A DNA stretch of 64,000 nucleotides from contig JAJDZZ010000047.1 of assembly GCA_022824405.1 (NCBI GenBank), forward strand, positions 32,577 through 96,576. Reading direction: 5' to 3'. This stretch comes from Opitutales bacterium. Lineage in GTDB: Bacteria; Verrucomicrobiota; Verrucomicrobiia; Opitutales; UBA2995. Of this stretch, positions 7,986-15,888 are shown piece after piece. The position numbers and the translations under genes were made by a program. Numbering within the stretch: position 1 is the first letter of the stretch; the number at the start of each line of letters is the position of its first letter. The notes below the pieces were generated by a model. That model saw only the letters and a program-made list of their open reading frames with translations. It was not told the origin of the DNA and did no database searches.

Positions 7986-10859
7986 TCATTCGATTCTGGA
8001 GGAAAATTTCCGGTAGAGAAAACCTGCCAAAGTGAGCACCACGGCCAATACGGCGAATGCAATGATGCGGAAGAGTGTCTCGCGAATGTCGAAAACAATC
8101 AGGCGAAAGAAAGGGACCAGGAAGGAGATCAACGCCACTAACCGATAGGGCCTGCTTTTCAGGACAATTCCCAGAATGAGCAGACCGGTGCTGAAGGCAG
8201 TCAGACAAGGCGTATACAAACGTTCCCAGTTCAGGAGAGGATAAGCGAAAGTGGCAGCGAATACCAGGTATGCCACAGATCCGCTAACCCAGGCCAAAAC
8301 CCTGATGGCCTGCTCGGAAAGTTTGGGGTGTGGCTTCACTTGTCCATACCCCCCAGCCGCCAACCACAAGGTCATGGCGCTGAGCCCCGCCAGGAGCGCC
8401 TGCCCGGAGTGAGGCGCATTGTCCAACCATGCTCCCAGCGAAAGATTGAGCCACAGATTGAGGATGAGAATGACCGGAACCAGCGCACAAACGACCGAGG
8501 CGACAAAGGAGACCCACATGGACCGCCCATACCAGAGAACGTAATATATCAGCCCTAAGGCAACCCATAGCAAGAGTTGATTAGTCAGCGAAACGGTGGT
8601 GGAGAAAACCCAGTTCGCAGCGAATAAAAAGATTGCATTGAGTATCCACCACATCGCGTCTCGACGCTTCAGGTAGTGGGTTAACGTTTTGAGCTGCGGA
8701 TAGACGACTCCCGAATTTGCCAGCGCTCCCACAACCATAAGGAACCCGTACAAGGCAGTGGCGGGATATTCGGTGGGTGGAAGGTCAAAAAACAGATACA
8801 AAAGGGGCAATGGAGCCCACTCGGCTATGCGCTTCAATGGAGAATACCCGGCAAAAAACAACAACATGGCGGAGACACCCAATGCGAACGGATACCAGGT
8901 GTGGGTCCCAAAACTGCCTAAATATACCAGAACCGTCATTATCCATAACCCATGAATGATGGTTTCAACCAGGTTATGCCGGGGGACTTTGAATTTGAGC
9001 AGTCCAACCAGGCAAACGGCTGCGACCAATAACACGACCAGCAAGGTGTAGACACCCGATGGGTAGATCCAGAACCATATATTCGCGGTCAAGAACAACG
9101 GAGCGCCCGCTATCAGGGGTATCCAGGCTTTCACCTTGGGCGCCAGCGCCATGAGCAGGATGGCGAGGGTCATCAGGGCCAAGCTGGCGGCCAACCCCAA
9201 ATTGCCCAATTGAGAGGTTGTTGCAAACTCCACCGCCACACCGAACAGCATTAAGGCCAAAACCGCATACACCAGCTTGCGCCGCAAATCACGGCCGGAC
9301 ATAGCCGACATCAACCAGCCCAATCCTCCCACCGAAATCAGTATGTAAAGGCCCTGAATCGCCCACAGAAAACTGAACTCGGGTTGGTCGAAACCAGTCC
9401 CCAGGAAATACCCGAAGGAGGCTAACCAAGTCAGTATCGTCAAAGTTTCCAGCCATATACTCTTTAATCGGTGAACCGATGAAACGAGGATCAAAACGTG
9501 CAGGCCCAACGCCATCCACCGAAGATCGTCATGGAAATAATTGATTAACCACAGGGAGGCCAGAACCGAGCCTTTTAGAAAAAACAAGTGAAATTCGAGG
9601 CCTTGATTCTTCCGAACCATCCAAACCAGGGACCAAGCCACAAAAATCAGGGCCAGAACTCCATAGAATTCGGTTTTATCAAGAGGATAAAAATGGGCTA
9701 CAAACAGATAACCCAATCCGATAGCCAAGCTTGTATTCAAAGCCTGATACAAACGATTCCACTTGGAGTCCAAAAACGCCGGTTCAGCCAGAAACGCCCT
9801 ACAAGCCGGCAGTATGGAAACGGTTAATATCAAAAAAACGACAACGGACCAGAATGCCGGATAGACAGCCGCATCCTTAATGAATTCCATCCCGACAAAT
9901 CCGGCCAAAGGCAAATACACGCCGGCCATGGATAGACTTACCAAAGTCAATCCTCCAATTCGGCGATAGGAAATCAAACCTGCCAGGTAAACCAGCAGGG
10001 CCGATACCAAGGCCGCTTCCCTGAATCCTTCCAATGCCGAAAACAATGAGAAGACATATCCGAAGATCACTGCCAGTATAAGGATTCCCCTATCCTTTTT
10101 CCAACTGCCCATGCCGAAATTGAGAACGAGGGCCGCAAGCTGCATCAGGCCGGCAACGATCGGACTGTCCACCACCTTTACCGGTTGCACGGTATAGCCA
10201 GCCACACTGCTGACATATACCATGGATAAGCCCGTCGCCACGAGCACATTGCCCAGTCCGGGAAACTTCCTGCCAACCAACAGCCCCAGGCCAAACACGC
10301 CAAAGGATACCGCCAACATTTCAGAAAATCTGACCCATGGAGCCAGGTTTTGACCGACATAGACGGCAAAGAAAATAATGGTCAGGATGGCCAGGACCCC
10401 ACCCAGACGAGGGGCCCACCATTGCATTAATACCAACTCGGAAGACGCTTCTTCCCGTAGAGGCGGCCATAAGCCGATACTTCTCAAAAAACCTGTCGCC
10501 TTAGGCCCCCAAGCTGCAGTTTTCGGCCCGGAAGCGGGTTCTTCTTTTGGGGGTGTGACAGTGCCAACGACCTCGGGAACCCGGGACAGTGGAGGAGGCG
10601 CTGTTGCCGGACCTGATATTACAATTTCCTGAGCCGGGGAACCTGTTGCCTCCGAAACGGGAACGCCAGACTCCGATGCCGGAGTCGGCTCGGGTGCAAC
10701 CACGGGTTTCGACGGCTCCTCCGGCTTCGTTTCTTGGAATTTCCTTTCCAACTGACCAAGGCGCCACTCCAGGGCTTTAATTTGGTCATTGGAGATTAAC
10801 AAGCGGATCAATATGACCGCCAAGACGCCTAGGCAAATAACTCCAATCAGGATTTCCAT
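7986..10859 (-). CDS. DUF2339 family multi-pass membrane protein
   Basis: A 957-residue integral membrane protein that I place in the DUF2339 family; the function of the family is not known. Residues 1-20 are one membrane segment, followed by a short coiled coil (IKALEWRLGQLERKFQ) and a Pro/Glu/Ala-rich linker to about residue 120. The rest is some two dozen hydrophobic segments joined by very short loops, ending in a basic tail (LYRKFSSRIE). The open frame starts at 10973, inside the upstream gene. The ATG at 10859 is chosen because it gives a normal hydrophobic N-terminus and sits 17 nt after the stop of the MuiA-like gene. The pairing with a MuiA-like protein suggests an envelope role, which is inference. 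Confidence 0.82.
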   Translation of the reverse strand: MEILIGVICLGVLAVILIRLLISNDQIKALEWRLGQLERKFQETKPEEPSKPVVAPEPTPASESGVPVSEATGSPAQEIVISGPATAPPPLSRVPEVVGTVTPPKEEPASGPKTAAWGPKATGFLRSIGLWPPLREEASSELVLMQWWAPRLGGVLAILTIIFFAVYVGQNLAPWVRFSEMLAVSFGVFGLGLLVGRKFPGLGNVLVATGLSMVYVSSVAGYTVQPVKVVDSPIVAGLMQLAALVLNFGMGSWKKDRGILILAVIFGYVFSLFSALEGFREAALVSALLVYLAGLISYRRIGGLTLVSLSMAGVYLPLAGFVGMEFIKDAAVYPAFWSVVVFLILTVSILPACRAFLAEPAFLDSKWNRLYQALNTSLAIGLGYLFVAHFYPLDKTEFYGVLALIFVAWSLVWMVRKNQGLEFHLFFLKGSVLASLWLINYFHDDLRWMALGLHVLILVSSVHRLKSIWLETLTILTWLASFGYFLGTGFDQPEFSFLWAIQGLYILISVGGLGWLMSAMSGRDLRRKLVYAVLALMLFGVAVEFATTSQLGNLGLAASLALMTLAILLMALAPKVKAWIPLIAGAPLFLTANIWFWIYPSGVYTLLVVLLVAAVCLVGLLKFKVPRHNLVETIIHGLWIMTVLVYLGSFGTHTWYPFALGVSAMLLFFAGYSPLKRIAEWAPLPLLYLFFDLPPTEYPATALYGFLMVVGALANSGVVYPQLKTLTHYLKRRDAMWWILNAIFLFAANWVFSTTVSLTNQLLLWVALGLIYYVLWYGRSMWVSFVASVVCALVPVILILNLWLNLSLGAWLDNAPHSGQALLAGLSAMTLWLAAGGYGQVKPHPKLSEQAIRVLAWVSGSVAYLVFAATFAYPLLNWERLYTPCLTAFSTGLLILGIVLKSRPYRLVALISFLVPFFRLIVFDIRETLFRIIAFAVLAVVLTLAGFLYRKFSSRIE

Positions 10860-10876
10860 TTCGGGTAGGCCTGAAA

Positions 10877-12505
10877 TTATATCTGATCTTTCAAATTCCA
10901 CTCCCTTGGATGGACCACGTCGTACGCCACCTTGTATTCCTTCGATTGTTTCGGGATCAATCGATCTTCCCAAAAGAAAACACCCGTGTCCTCCTCGAAC
11001 TCCACCTGAGATTTGTCCGGAGCCCAGCGTTTAACCGCAATCTTTTCGTTCCGGGAAACCGGGAACCGTTCGAACACTTTCACTTGGTGATCCATGGAAT
11101 GAAAGTTTTGCACTTCTATGGTAAAAGCCCTTTTTAAAACCGTCGTCTTGTCTATCAGCCCGGTGTATTGGGTTTCCCGCAGGGTTTCCTTTCGATTGAC
11201 AATAATAAAGTCGTCCACTCCCAACGAAAGCTCCAACTCATCCCCAGGAATGGTGTAGGGAATGGTTACCCGCGAGGCCAACATTCCATCGATAAAGACC
11301 TGGGCCTCTCCCTGAATCAACGGCAAATCGAAAGCATTGGTCGTTTTCGTTTTCAAGAAACCTTTCTCCTGCAGGAGGGGCACCACTTCACTCCAAAATT
11401 GAGGCTGAAATCCCCGGGTAATAATGGGAAAACGGGAAGGCTCGCTCTGCGAGGCCAAGCTGACTCGAGCCTGCAAACTTGCAGAAAAGGAAGACATACC
11501 TGCCCTGATCCGAGTCTCTGCCATATAGCCAAGAGAAACCTGATTTTTCAGGCTGAATTCACTCAATTCAATAACTTCTTCCTTCTCTTGAACAAATGAA
11601 TCCATTTGCCTTTCCCTGTAAGATCGTTGCGGCTGCAAATAAATTGGCTGCAATTCCGGGGCATTTCCCGAAAGATTCGGCTGGCTGGTGGAAATGGTCA
11701 CTGCGACTTCGTTCCAACTCTCTCCCGTTTCCTGCCAGAGGTTGGCTTGGTAAGCTATTTCCATGGAATTGTCGGAAGAGTCGACCCGTACCGCGTATGA
11801 AGGAAACCAATTCGCATCGGACACCAGGTAGTTGAACACCAAATTTACCTCCCCGGCCTCGGCCGCAAATATCCGTGCCGTCACTTCGCCCTGCAATTGA
11901 TCCGCCTTTTTTGTCTCCTCTGCCAACTTCTCCAGCAACTCTTCCAAATCCTCATCCAGCCCAGCAACCTTATCATCGATATTCCGGATGGCCGACTGGG
12001 TTTCTCTGCTGACACTTTGTTGAAATTCCAGCACCTCTTCCGCCCGCCTCATGGAATTAATATCATGGTCTGCCTCGCCAAAATCCTCGGTAAATGAAGC
12101 GCTTAGACTATTGGCAAAATTGATCCGGGCTTGCTCATCCTTTTTCTCCGCCTCAAGCAATCCAATACGATCCCTCAACCCCTTAATCTCATCCTTCAGA
12201 CGTTTTTCTTCCTCCGTATCCTCTGTTTCCCTCCCAGGCTCAAATTTTAAATTATCCAGCCGAATGGGAACACCCTCGACCAGCCCCAACTGCATCTGAT
12301 TTATGTCCAAGTCGGTCGGCAGCCCCGAGAACTGCAGGACATTTTCACCCGCCGCCAGATCGACCTCGACGGATCGTGTCACCCGCGCCGAGCCCATATA
12401 CACGACAACTTCCGTTATAATCGAGTCCGCAGGTGTTTGCGATTGGAGTGGTGGCAGGAATCCCAAGGTTCCCAGGGCAAGCAGTATAAACCGAGTCATT
12501 TTCAT
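10877..12505 (-). CDS. DUF4139/DUF4140 (mucoidy inhibitor MuiA-like) exported protein
   Basis: A 542-residue secreted protein with a clear signal peptide (MKMTRFILLALGTLGFLPPLQSQ). The N-terminal DUF4140-type segment begins ITEVVVYMGSARVTRSVEV, followed by a long charged coiled coil (about residues 90-205) and then a beta-rich DUF4139 domain to the C-terminus, recognisable by SDANWFPSYAVRVDS and EIAYQANLWQETGESW. Proteins of this family have been linked to capsule (mucoidy) control in a few bacteria, but the biochemical role is not known. The gene is first in a minus-strand group with the DUF2339 and azurin genes. No promoter could be assigned with confidence in the 195 nt before it. Confidence 0.85.
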   Translation of the reverse strand: MKMTRFILLALGTLGFLPPLQSQTPADSIITEVVVYMGSARVTRSVEVDLAAGENVLQFSGLPTDLDINQMQLGLVEGVPIRLDNLKFEPGRETEDTEEEKRLKDEIKGLRDRIGLLEAEKKDEQARINFANSLSASFTEDFGEADHDINSMRRAEEVLEFQQSVSRETQSAIRNIDDKVAGLDEDLEELLEKLAEETKKADQLQGEVTARIFAAEAGEVNLVFNYLVSDANWFPSYAVRVDSSDNSMEIAYQANLWQETGESWNEVAVTISTSQPNLSGNAPELQPIYLQPQRSYRERQMDSFVQEKEEVIELSEFSLKNQVSLGYMAETRIRAGMSSFSASLQARVSLASQSEPSRFPIITRGFQPQFWSEVVPLLQEKGFLKTKTTNAFDLPLIQGEAQVFIDGMLASRVTIPYTIPGDELELSLGVDDFIIVNRKETLRETQYTGLIDKTTVLKRAFTIEVQNFHSMDHQVKVFERFPVSRNEKIAVKRWAPDKSQVEFEEDTGVFFWEDRLIPKQSKEYKVAYDVVHPREWNLKDQI

Positions 12506-12665
12506 TAGAATAGGTATCTCACAAATTTTCTAGCAAGGGAACAAGATCGATTGCTGCAGGAGATCACCTTCTGTTCCTTCAAAATTTTCCAGCGGAAAGC
12601 CCTTTTCTAACTACAGCAAATTCTCCGTTCCGCGTTGATGCCCTTCAGGTTGAGCAAAAAGAGAT

Positions 12666-12703
12666 TTGACACCATACACCATTTTTTAGATTTAAGGTGT
12701 ATG
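12666..12703 (+). promoter_or_regulatory. Promoter and palindromic operator of the first toxin-antitoxin module
   Basis: TTGACA (12666-12671) and TAGATT (12687-12692) form a likely -35/-10 pair with a short 15-nt spacer. CATACACC (12673-12680) and GGTGTATG (12696-12703) are a perfect 8-bp inverted repeat with a 15-nt gap, covering the promoter and the start codon. This is the layout expected for autorepression by the antitoxin or the complex, as known for vapBC-type operons. Confidence 0.6.
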
Positions 12704-12901
12704 AGTAGAACGAATATACACCTGGACGATGAACTCGTGAGCAAGGGGTTCAGAGCAACGGGCTTACGAACAAAGAGAGAACTGGTCGATGTCGCACTGC
12801 GAGAACTGGTTCGCAGGAAAGAACAAAAGAAAATTTTAGGCCTCAAAGGCAAGGTATCCTGGGTTGGCGATTTGGACCGGTTGAGGACTCCTCGATTCTA
12901 G
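12701..12901 (+). CDS. vapB: VapB-family antitoxin
   Basis: A 66-residue antitoxin. The sequence MSRTNIHLDDELVSKGFRAT followed by TKRELVDVALRELVRR is the VapB signature: a short ribbon strand, two helices for operator DNA, and a C-terminal tail (KILGLKGKVSWVGDLDRLR) that would wrap the toxin active site. The open frame extends back to 12635, but the ATG at 12701 is the normal VapB start and overlaps the right half of the operator. The stop lies 2 nt before the toxin GTG. Neutralisation of the adjacent PIN nuclease is expected from the family. Confidence 0.9.
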   Translation: MSRTNIHLDDELVSKGFRATGLRTKRELVDVALRELVRRKEQKKILGLKGKVSWVGDLDRLRTPRF

Positions 12902-12903
12902 AA

Positions 12904-13305
12904 GTGGTTATTGCAGACACCTCGGTTTGGGTGGATTTTCTAAAAGGTCGTGAAACTCCAGGCGTTTTACACTTTGAACAACTACTCAATTCCGAAGTCG
13001 ACTTATTTACCACTGGGATTATCGTTCAGGAAATATTGACTGGCATTCAGGAAAAGAGGGATCGCCATATGGTAATGCGAGACCTGGAGTTGTGCATAAC
13101 GGTAATGCCATCGTTGGGAACTCATGTTCGTGCCGCTGAAATCTTCGATGGTTGCAGAAAAAAAGGAATTACCATCAGGAGTGTTGTTGATTGCCTGGTA
13201 GCTGCCTTAGCCATGGAATACGATCTTTCAGTATTGCACTGCGACCGCGATTACAGATGGATCTCGAAAGTCTTTCCATTGAAACTTGAAAAGTGTGAAG
13301 GATAG
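12904..13305 (+). CDS. vapC: PIN-domain toxin, VapC family
   Basis: A 133-residue PIN-domain ribonuclease. The four acidic residues of the metal site are Asp5 (IADTSVW), Glu43 (VQEIL), Asp96 (SVVDCLVA) and Asp114 (HCDRDY), so the active site looks intact. It starts with GTG, 2 nt after the antitoxin stop, so expression depends on antitoxin translation. Family members cut tRNA or rRNA when freed from the antitoxin; the target here cannot be predicted. The module sits alone between unrelated operons, as usual for mobile stress modules. Confidence 0.92.
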   Translation: MVIADTSVWVDFLKGRETPGVLHFEQLLNSEVDLFTTGIIVQEILTGIQEKRDRHMVMRDLELCITVMPSLGTHVRAAEIFDGCRKKGITIRSVVDCLVAALAMEYDLSVLHCDRDYRWISKVFPLKLEKCEG

Positions 13306-13428
13306 GCAACGCGTTGCATCACAAACCCTACGCTACTTACCGGAGTAACGCGACACCCTGCAAAATCGCACATCCAGCGTGGACCGCATAAGTACCGGTT
13401 TTCCGAAGCACAGTATAAAATTGTTAGA

Positions 13429-13575
13429 ATGAAAAAAAGAAGTGATGCATATCTCAAGATAGTGGAATGGAGTGAAGAAGACCAATGCTATATCGGCACT
13501 TCACCCGGTCTCATGTTCGGTGGGGTACACGGACCAACGGAGAACCATCCTGTCTATCCATGTTCAAATTCCTAA
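13429..13575 (+). pseudogene. Truncated HicB-like antitoxin fragment
   Basis: A 48-codon frame from ATG 13429 reads MKKRSDAYLKIVEWSEEDQC then YIGTSPGLMFGGVHGP. The LKIVEWSEEDQCYIG and PGLMFGGVHG parts resemble the N-terminal half of HicB-like antitoxins, which normally continue for a further 40-80 residues with a DNA-binding region. Here the frame ends at TAA 13573-13575, inside a dispersed GGCGCC-box repeat that begins at 13568. No HicA-like partner is seen. The likely history is truncation when the repeat was inserted; a genuine small protein cannot be excluded. Confidence 0.55.
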
Positions 13576-13605
13576 TCCCTGTTTGGCGCCCTTGGGTGCC
13601 TCTCC
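13568..13605. repeat. GGCGCC-box dispersed repeat (family A), copy 1
   Basis: The stretch has the ATTCCTAATCCCT lead followed by TTTGGCGCCCTTGGGTGCC and CTCTCC. Related copies are at 21561-21594 (inverted), 21877-21923 and 53512-53556. This copy provides the stop codon of the HicB-like fragment. A CTCTGTGTTCTCTGTGTCC tract follows it. Confidence 0.6.
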
Positions 13606-13668
13606 AGCTCTGTGTTCTCTGTGTCCTCTATTGGTTAATAATTTATAGGAGGCCACATTAGCGCCATC

Positions 13669-14280
13669 TCATGCAATTTCCTTGTTTGGCAGATCGGATT
13701 GGGTATCGACGTCTCTTACGATTTCAGAGGAGTCAACCTCCACCTCGGTCAAATTGTCACTCGCCTTTTTCAGGATAGATCGAGCTCCTTCATCGCCGGC
13801 CAGTTTCCCCAACTCCATCCAGTAGGCCACGGGAAAGATGACCGGGTGGCCGCGGCGACCTTTCACCTTTGGAACCACAATCCGCTCGCCACTGTGCTCC
13901 CGGAAAACCCCGATCACCCGTCGAACCATCCGGGAAGAGAGGAAGGGCAAATCGCCCAGGCATACCAGGATGCCCCCACAATTATCGCTTTCCAGCGTCC
14001 TCACCCCTTTGGCCAGGGAGGTTCCCATACCCTCCGGCCACCTTTTGTTTCGGACAAATTTGACCCCGTATCCCCGAAGCAAGGATGTAATCGAGGCATG
14101 ACCGGCCCCGGTCACCACGACCGTCTCGTCAACTCCACCTGCCGTCACCGCCTCGACCACTCTTTGCAGCATGGCCCGGCCATCCACCTCGACGAGCAGT
14201 TTGTTGCTTTCTCCAAAACGTAGCGATGGTCCCGCCGCAAGAATGACAGCGTGGATCAAGCCCGAACCGGATTCCCTCAT
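13669..14280 (-). CDS. mocA: Molybdenum cofactor nucleotidyltransferase, MocA/MobA-like
   Basis: A 203-residue NTP-transferase. The N-terminal AVILAAGPSLRFGESNKLL (about residues 11-29) is the nucleotide-binding signature of the MobA/MocA family, and LVCLGDLPFLS carries the metal-binding Asp. In family members of this context the enzyme adds CMP to molybdopterin, giving the cytosine dinucleotide form used by xanthine dehydrogenase-type hydroxylases. The start overlaps the XdhC stop (ATGA at 14277-14280), so the two are coupled. They are divergent from the molybdenum hydroxylase genes, which strongly suggests a shared job in maturing that enzyme. GTP or ATP use cannot be excluded from sequence alone. 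Confidence 0.87.
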   Translation of the reverse strand: MRESGSGLIHAVILAAGPSLRFGESNKLLVEVDGRAMLQRVVEAVTAGGVDETVVVTGAGHASITSLLRGYGVKFVRNKRWPEGMGTSLAKGVRTLESDNCGGILVCLGDLPFLSSRMVRRVIGVFREHSGERIVVPKVKGRRGHPVIFPVAYWMELGKLAGDEGARSILKKASDNLTEVEVDSSEIVRDVDTQSDLPNKEIA

Positions 14281-15329
14281 GTTTGGGCTGCCTTGGCTTC
14301 AAGACCCCGTTTCGAGGGACTCGAATTTTTCATCTTAACGATTTCCGCCATGATACTGATGGCAATTTCGGCAGGCGTCCTGCTTCCAATGTCCAGACCT
14401 ATGGGACCGTGAATGCGCCCCAGATCCTCCTCTCCGAATCCTCTCGCGGCCAGCCGTTTCAAACGGGCTGCATGACTGCGCCGACTCCCCAGGGCGCCCA
14501 TGTAACCACAGTCGCTATTCAGGAATACGGCCAGGGCCTGGTCATCGATCTTGGGATCATGCGTCAGCATGGCCGCACAATCCATATCGTCCAACTCAAA
14601 GGCCGCCAGGGCCTCCTCCGGCCAAGCGCCAATCAATTGATGGGGCGCCACCTCGAAGCGTTCCACTTGGGCGTAGGATTCCCTCGGATCGATGACAATG
14701 GCCCGATAATTGAGGGACCGGGCGATACTGACCAAATGCACCGCAATGTGCACCGCCCCCACGATAAAGAGACGGTTGGGTTTGGCCAGCGACCTCAGGA
14801 GAAGTTTTCCGTCCTCCGTTTCAATTTCCCGCGTATCCGCCCGCTCGCCCAAATGTTTCCGGGCCAATTCCAAGGTATGGGCAGACCATTGCGATTCCTC
14901 CCCTACCAGCGAACCGTCTTCCCTCAAAAGTGCCTGTTTCCCCTCCCCATCCATCCAGGTGGCTACTTCGTAATTATCCAGGAGAGATGTCAATTCAGGT
15001 AAAACCACTTCATCGTATTCAAAGGGCTCGATGCGAACCCGAATCTTTCCTCCGCAGGAAAACGCCACCTCCCAGGGCAACCCCTGACTGGGACCGAATT
15101 CGGCCCAACGGGTCATGCCATCCTTCATGCAGGCCCGCGCCAACTCTATCACCTCCATCTCCACGCACCCGGCGCTGACGGAGCCGATAAACCGTTCTCC
15201 ACTGGCATCGATGGCAAGCACGGATCCAATACCGCGGGGAGATGGATTCCGGGCCTTTACCACCGTGGCCAGGGCAAAGGGTTCCCCCGCTTTCACCCAT
15301 GGCTTGAGCTGTGGCCAAATTTCGTGCAT
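14277..15329 (-). CDS. xdhC: XdhC/CoxI family molybdenum hydroxylase maturation factor
   Basis: A 350-residue protein with the two XdhC/CoxI domains. The N-terminal domain has LATVVKARNPSPRGIGSVLA and the GSVSAGCVEMEV segment, the family Cys motif; the C-terminal Rossmann-like domain has LFIVGAVHIAVHLVSIARSL, then CAAMLTHDPKIDDQAL and YMGALGSRRSHAARLKRL. Family members bind and sulfurate the molybdenum cofactor and insert it into xanthine dehydrogenase-type enzymes. The gene is 82 nt from, and divergent to, the IorA-like subunit, and is followed by the coupled mocA gene. Control of both directions from the short intergenic region is likely but no operator was identified. Confidence 0.9.
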   Translation of the reverse strand: MHEIWPQLKPWVKAGEPFALATVVKARNPSPRGIGSVLAIDASGERFIGSVSAGCVEMEVIELARACMKDGMTRWAEFGPSQGLPWEVAFSCGGKIRVRIEPFEYDEVVLPELTSLLDNYEVATWMDGEGKQALLREDGSLVGEESQWSAHTLELARKHLGERADTREIETEDGKLLLRSLAKPNRLFIVGAVHIAVHLVSIARSLNYRAIVIDPRESYAQVERFEVAPHQLIGAWPEEALAAFELDDMDCAAMLTHDPKIDDQALAVFLNSDCGYMGALGSRRSHAARLKRLAARGFGEEDLGRIHGPIGLDIGSRTPAEIAISIMAEIVKMKNSSPSKRGLEAKAAQT

Positions 15330-15411
15330 TTCCTTAATTCCTCCTTCCCAAAAACCGGCTCAGAGAATATGGTCTTGAAGGTTTTTGAAAAACTTATTTT
15401 GAATCAAGGTT

Positions 15412-15888
15412 ATGGCTACTATCCAACTCAAGGTTAATCAGGAGGGGCGCGAACTTCGCGATATCGATCCTGCTACTCCGTTGCTCTGGGCATTGCGCGA
15501 CCATCTGGGGCTGGTCGGCACAAAATACGGCTGCGGCAAGGGACTGTGCGGCGCCTGCACCGTTCACATCAACGGCGCGGCCATTCGCTCCTGCAGCATG
15601 CCGGTTTCCTCGGTGGCCGGACAATCGGTTACCACCATTGAAGGTTTGGCCCCGGATCGCCAAAACCTGCACCCATTGCAGGAGGCTTGGATGGAACACG
15701 ACGTTCCCCAATGCGGTTACTGCCAAGCCGGACAGATCATGAACGCCGCCGCTCTTTTACAGAGCACACCCAGTCCCTCAGACGAGGAAATCGATAATGC
15801 CATGTCAGGCAACCTCTGCCGCTGTGGCACTTACACCCGCATCCGTGCTGCCATTCACACCGCAGCCGGGAAAGGAGGCGCCTCATGA
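15412..15888 (+). CDS. (2Fe-2S)-binding subunit of molybdenum hydroxylase (IorA-like)
   Basis: A 158-residue electron-transfer subunit with two [2Fe-2S] clusters. The plant-ferredoxin-type motif is [12 protein letters not shown] with a further Cys in RSCSMPV; the second cluster uses CGYCQAGQ and [12 protein letters not shown]. The start ATG has AAGG a few nucleotides upstream. The stop overlaps the start of the large subunit (ATGA at 15885-15888). It should pass electrons from the molybdenum centre to an outside acceptor. There is no FAD subunit gene nearby, which fits the isoquinoline 1-oxidoreductase type and not the three-part CO dehydrogenase or xanthine dehydrogenase type. Confidence 0.93.
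   Translation: MATIQLKVNQEGRELRDIDPATPLLWALRDHLGLVGTKYGCGKGLCGACTVHINGAAIRSCSMPVSSVAGQSVTTIEGLAPDRQNLHPLQEAWMEHDVPQCGYCQAGQIMNAAALLQSTPSPSDEEIDNAMSGNLCRCGTYTRIRAAIHTAAGKGGAS

Noticed and set aside
10860..10973. Extra 38 N-terminal residues of the DUF2339 protein
   Set aside because: They lie inside the upstream gene and are replaced by a good hydrophobic start at 10859.
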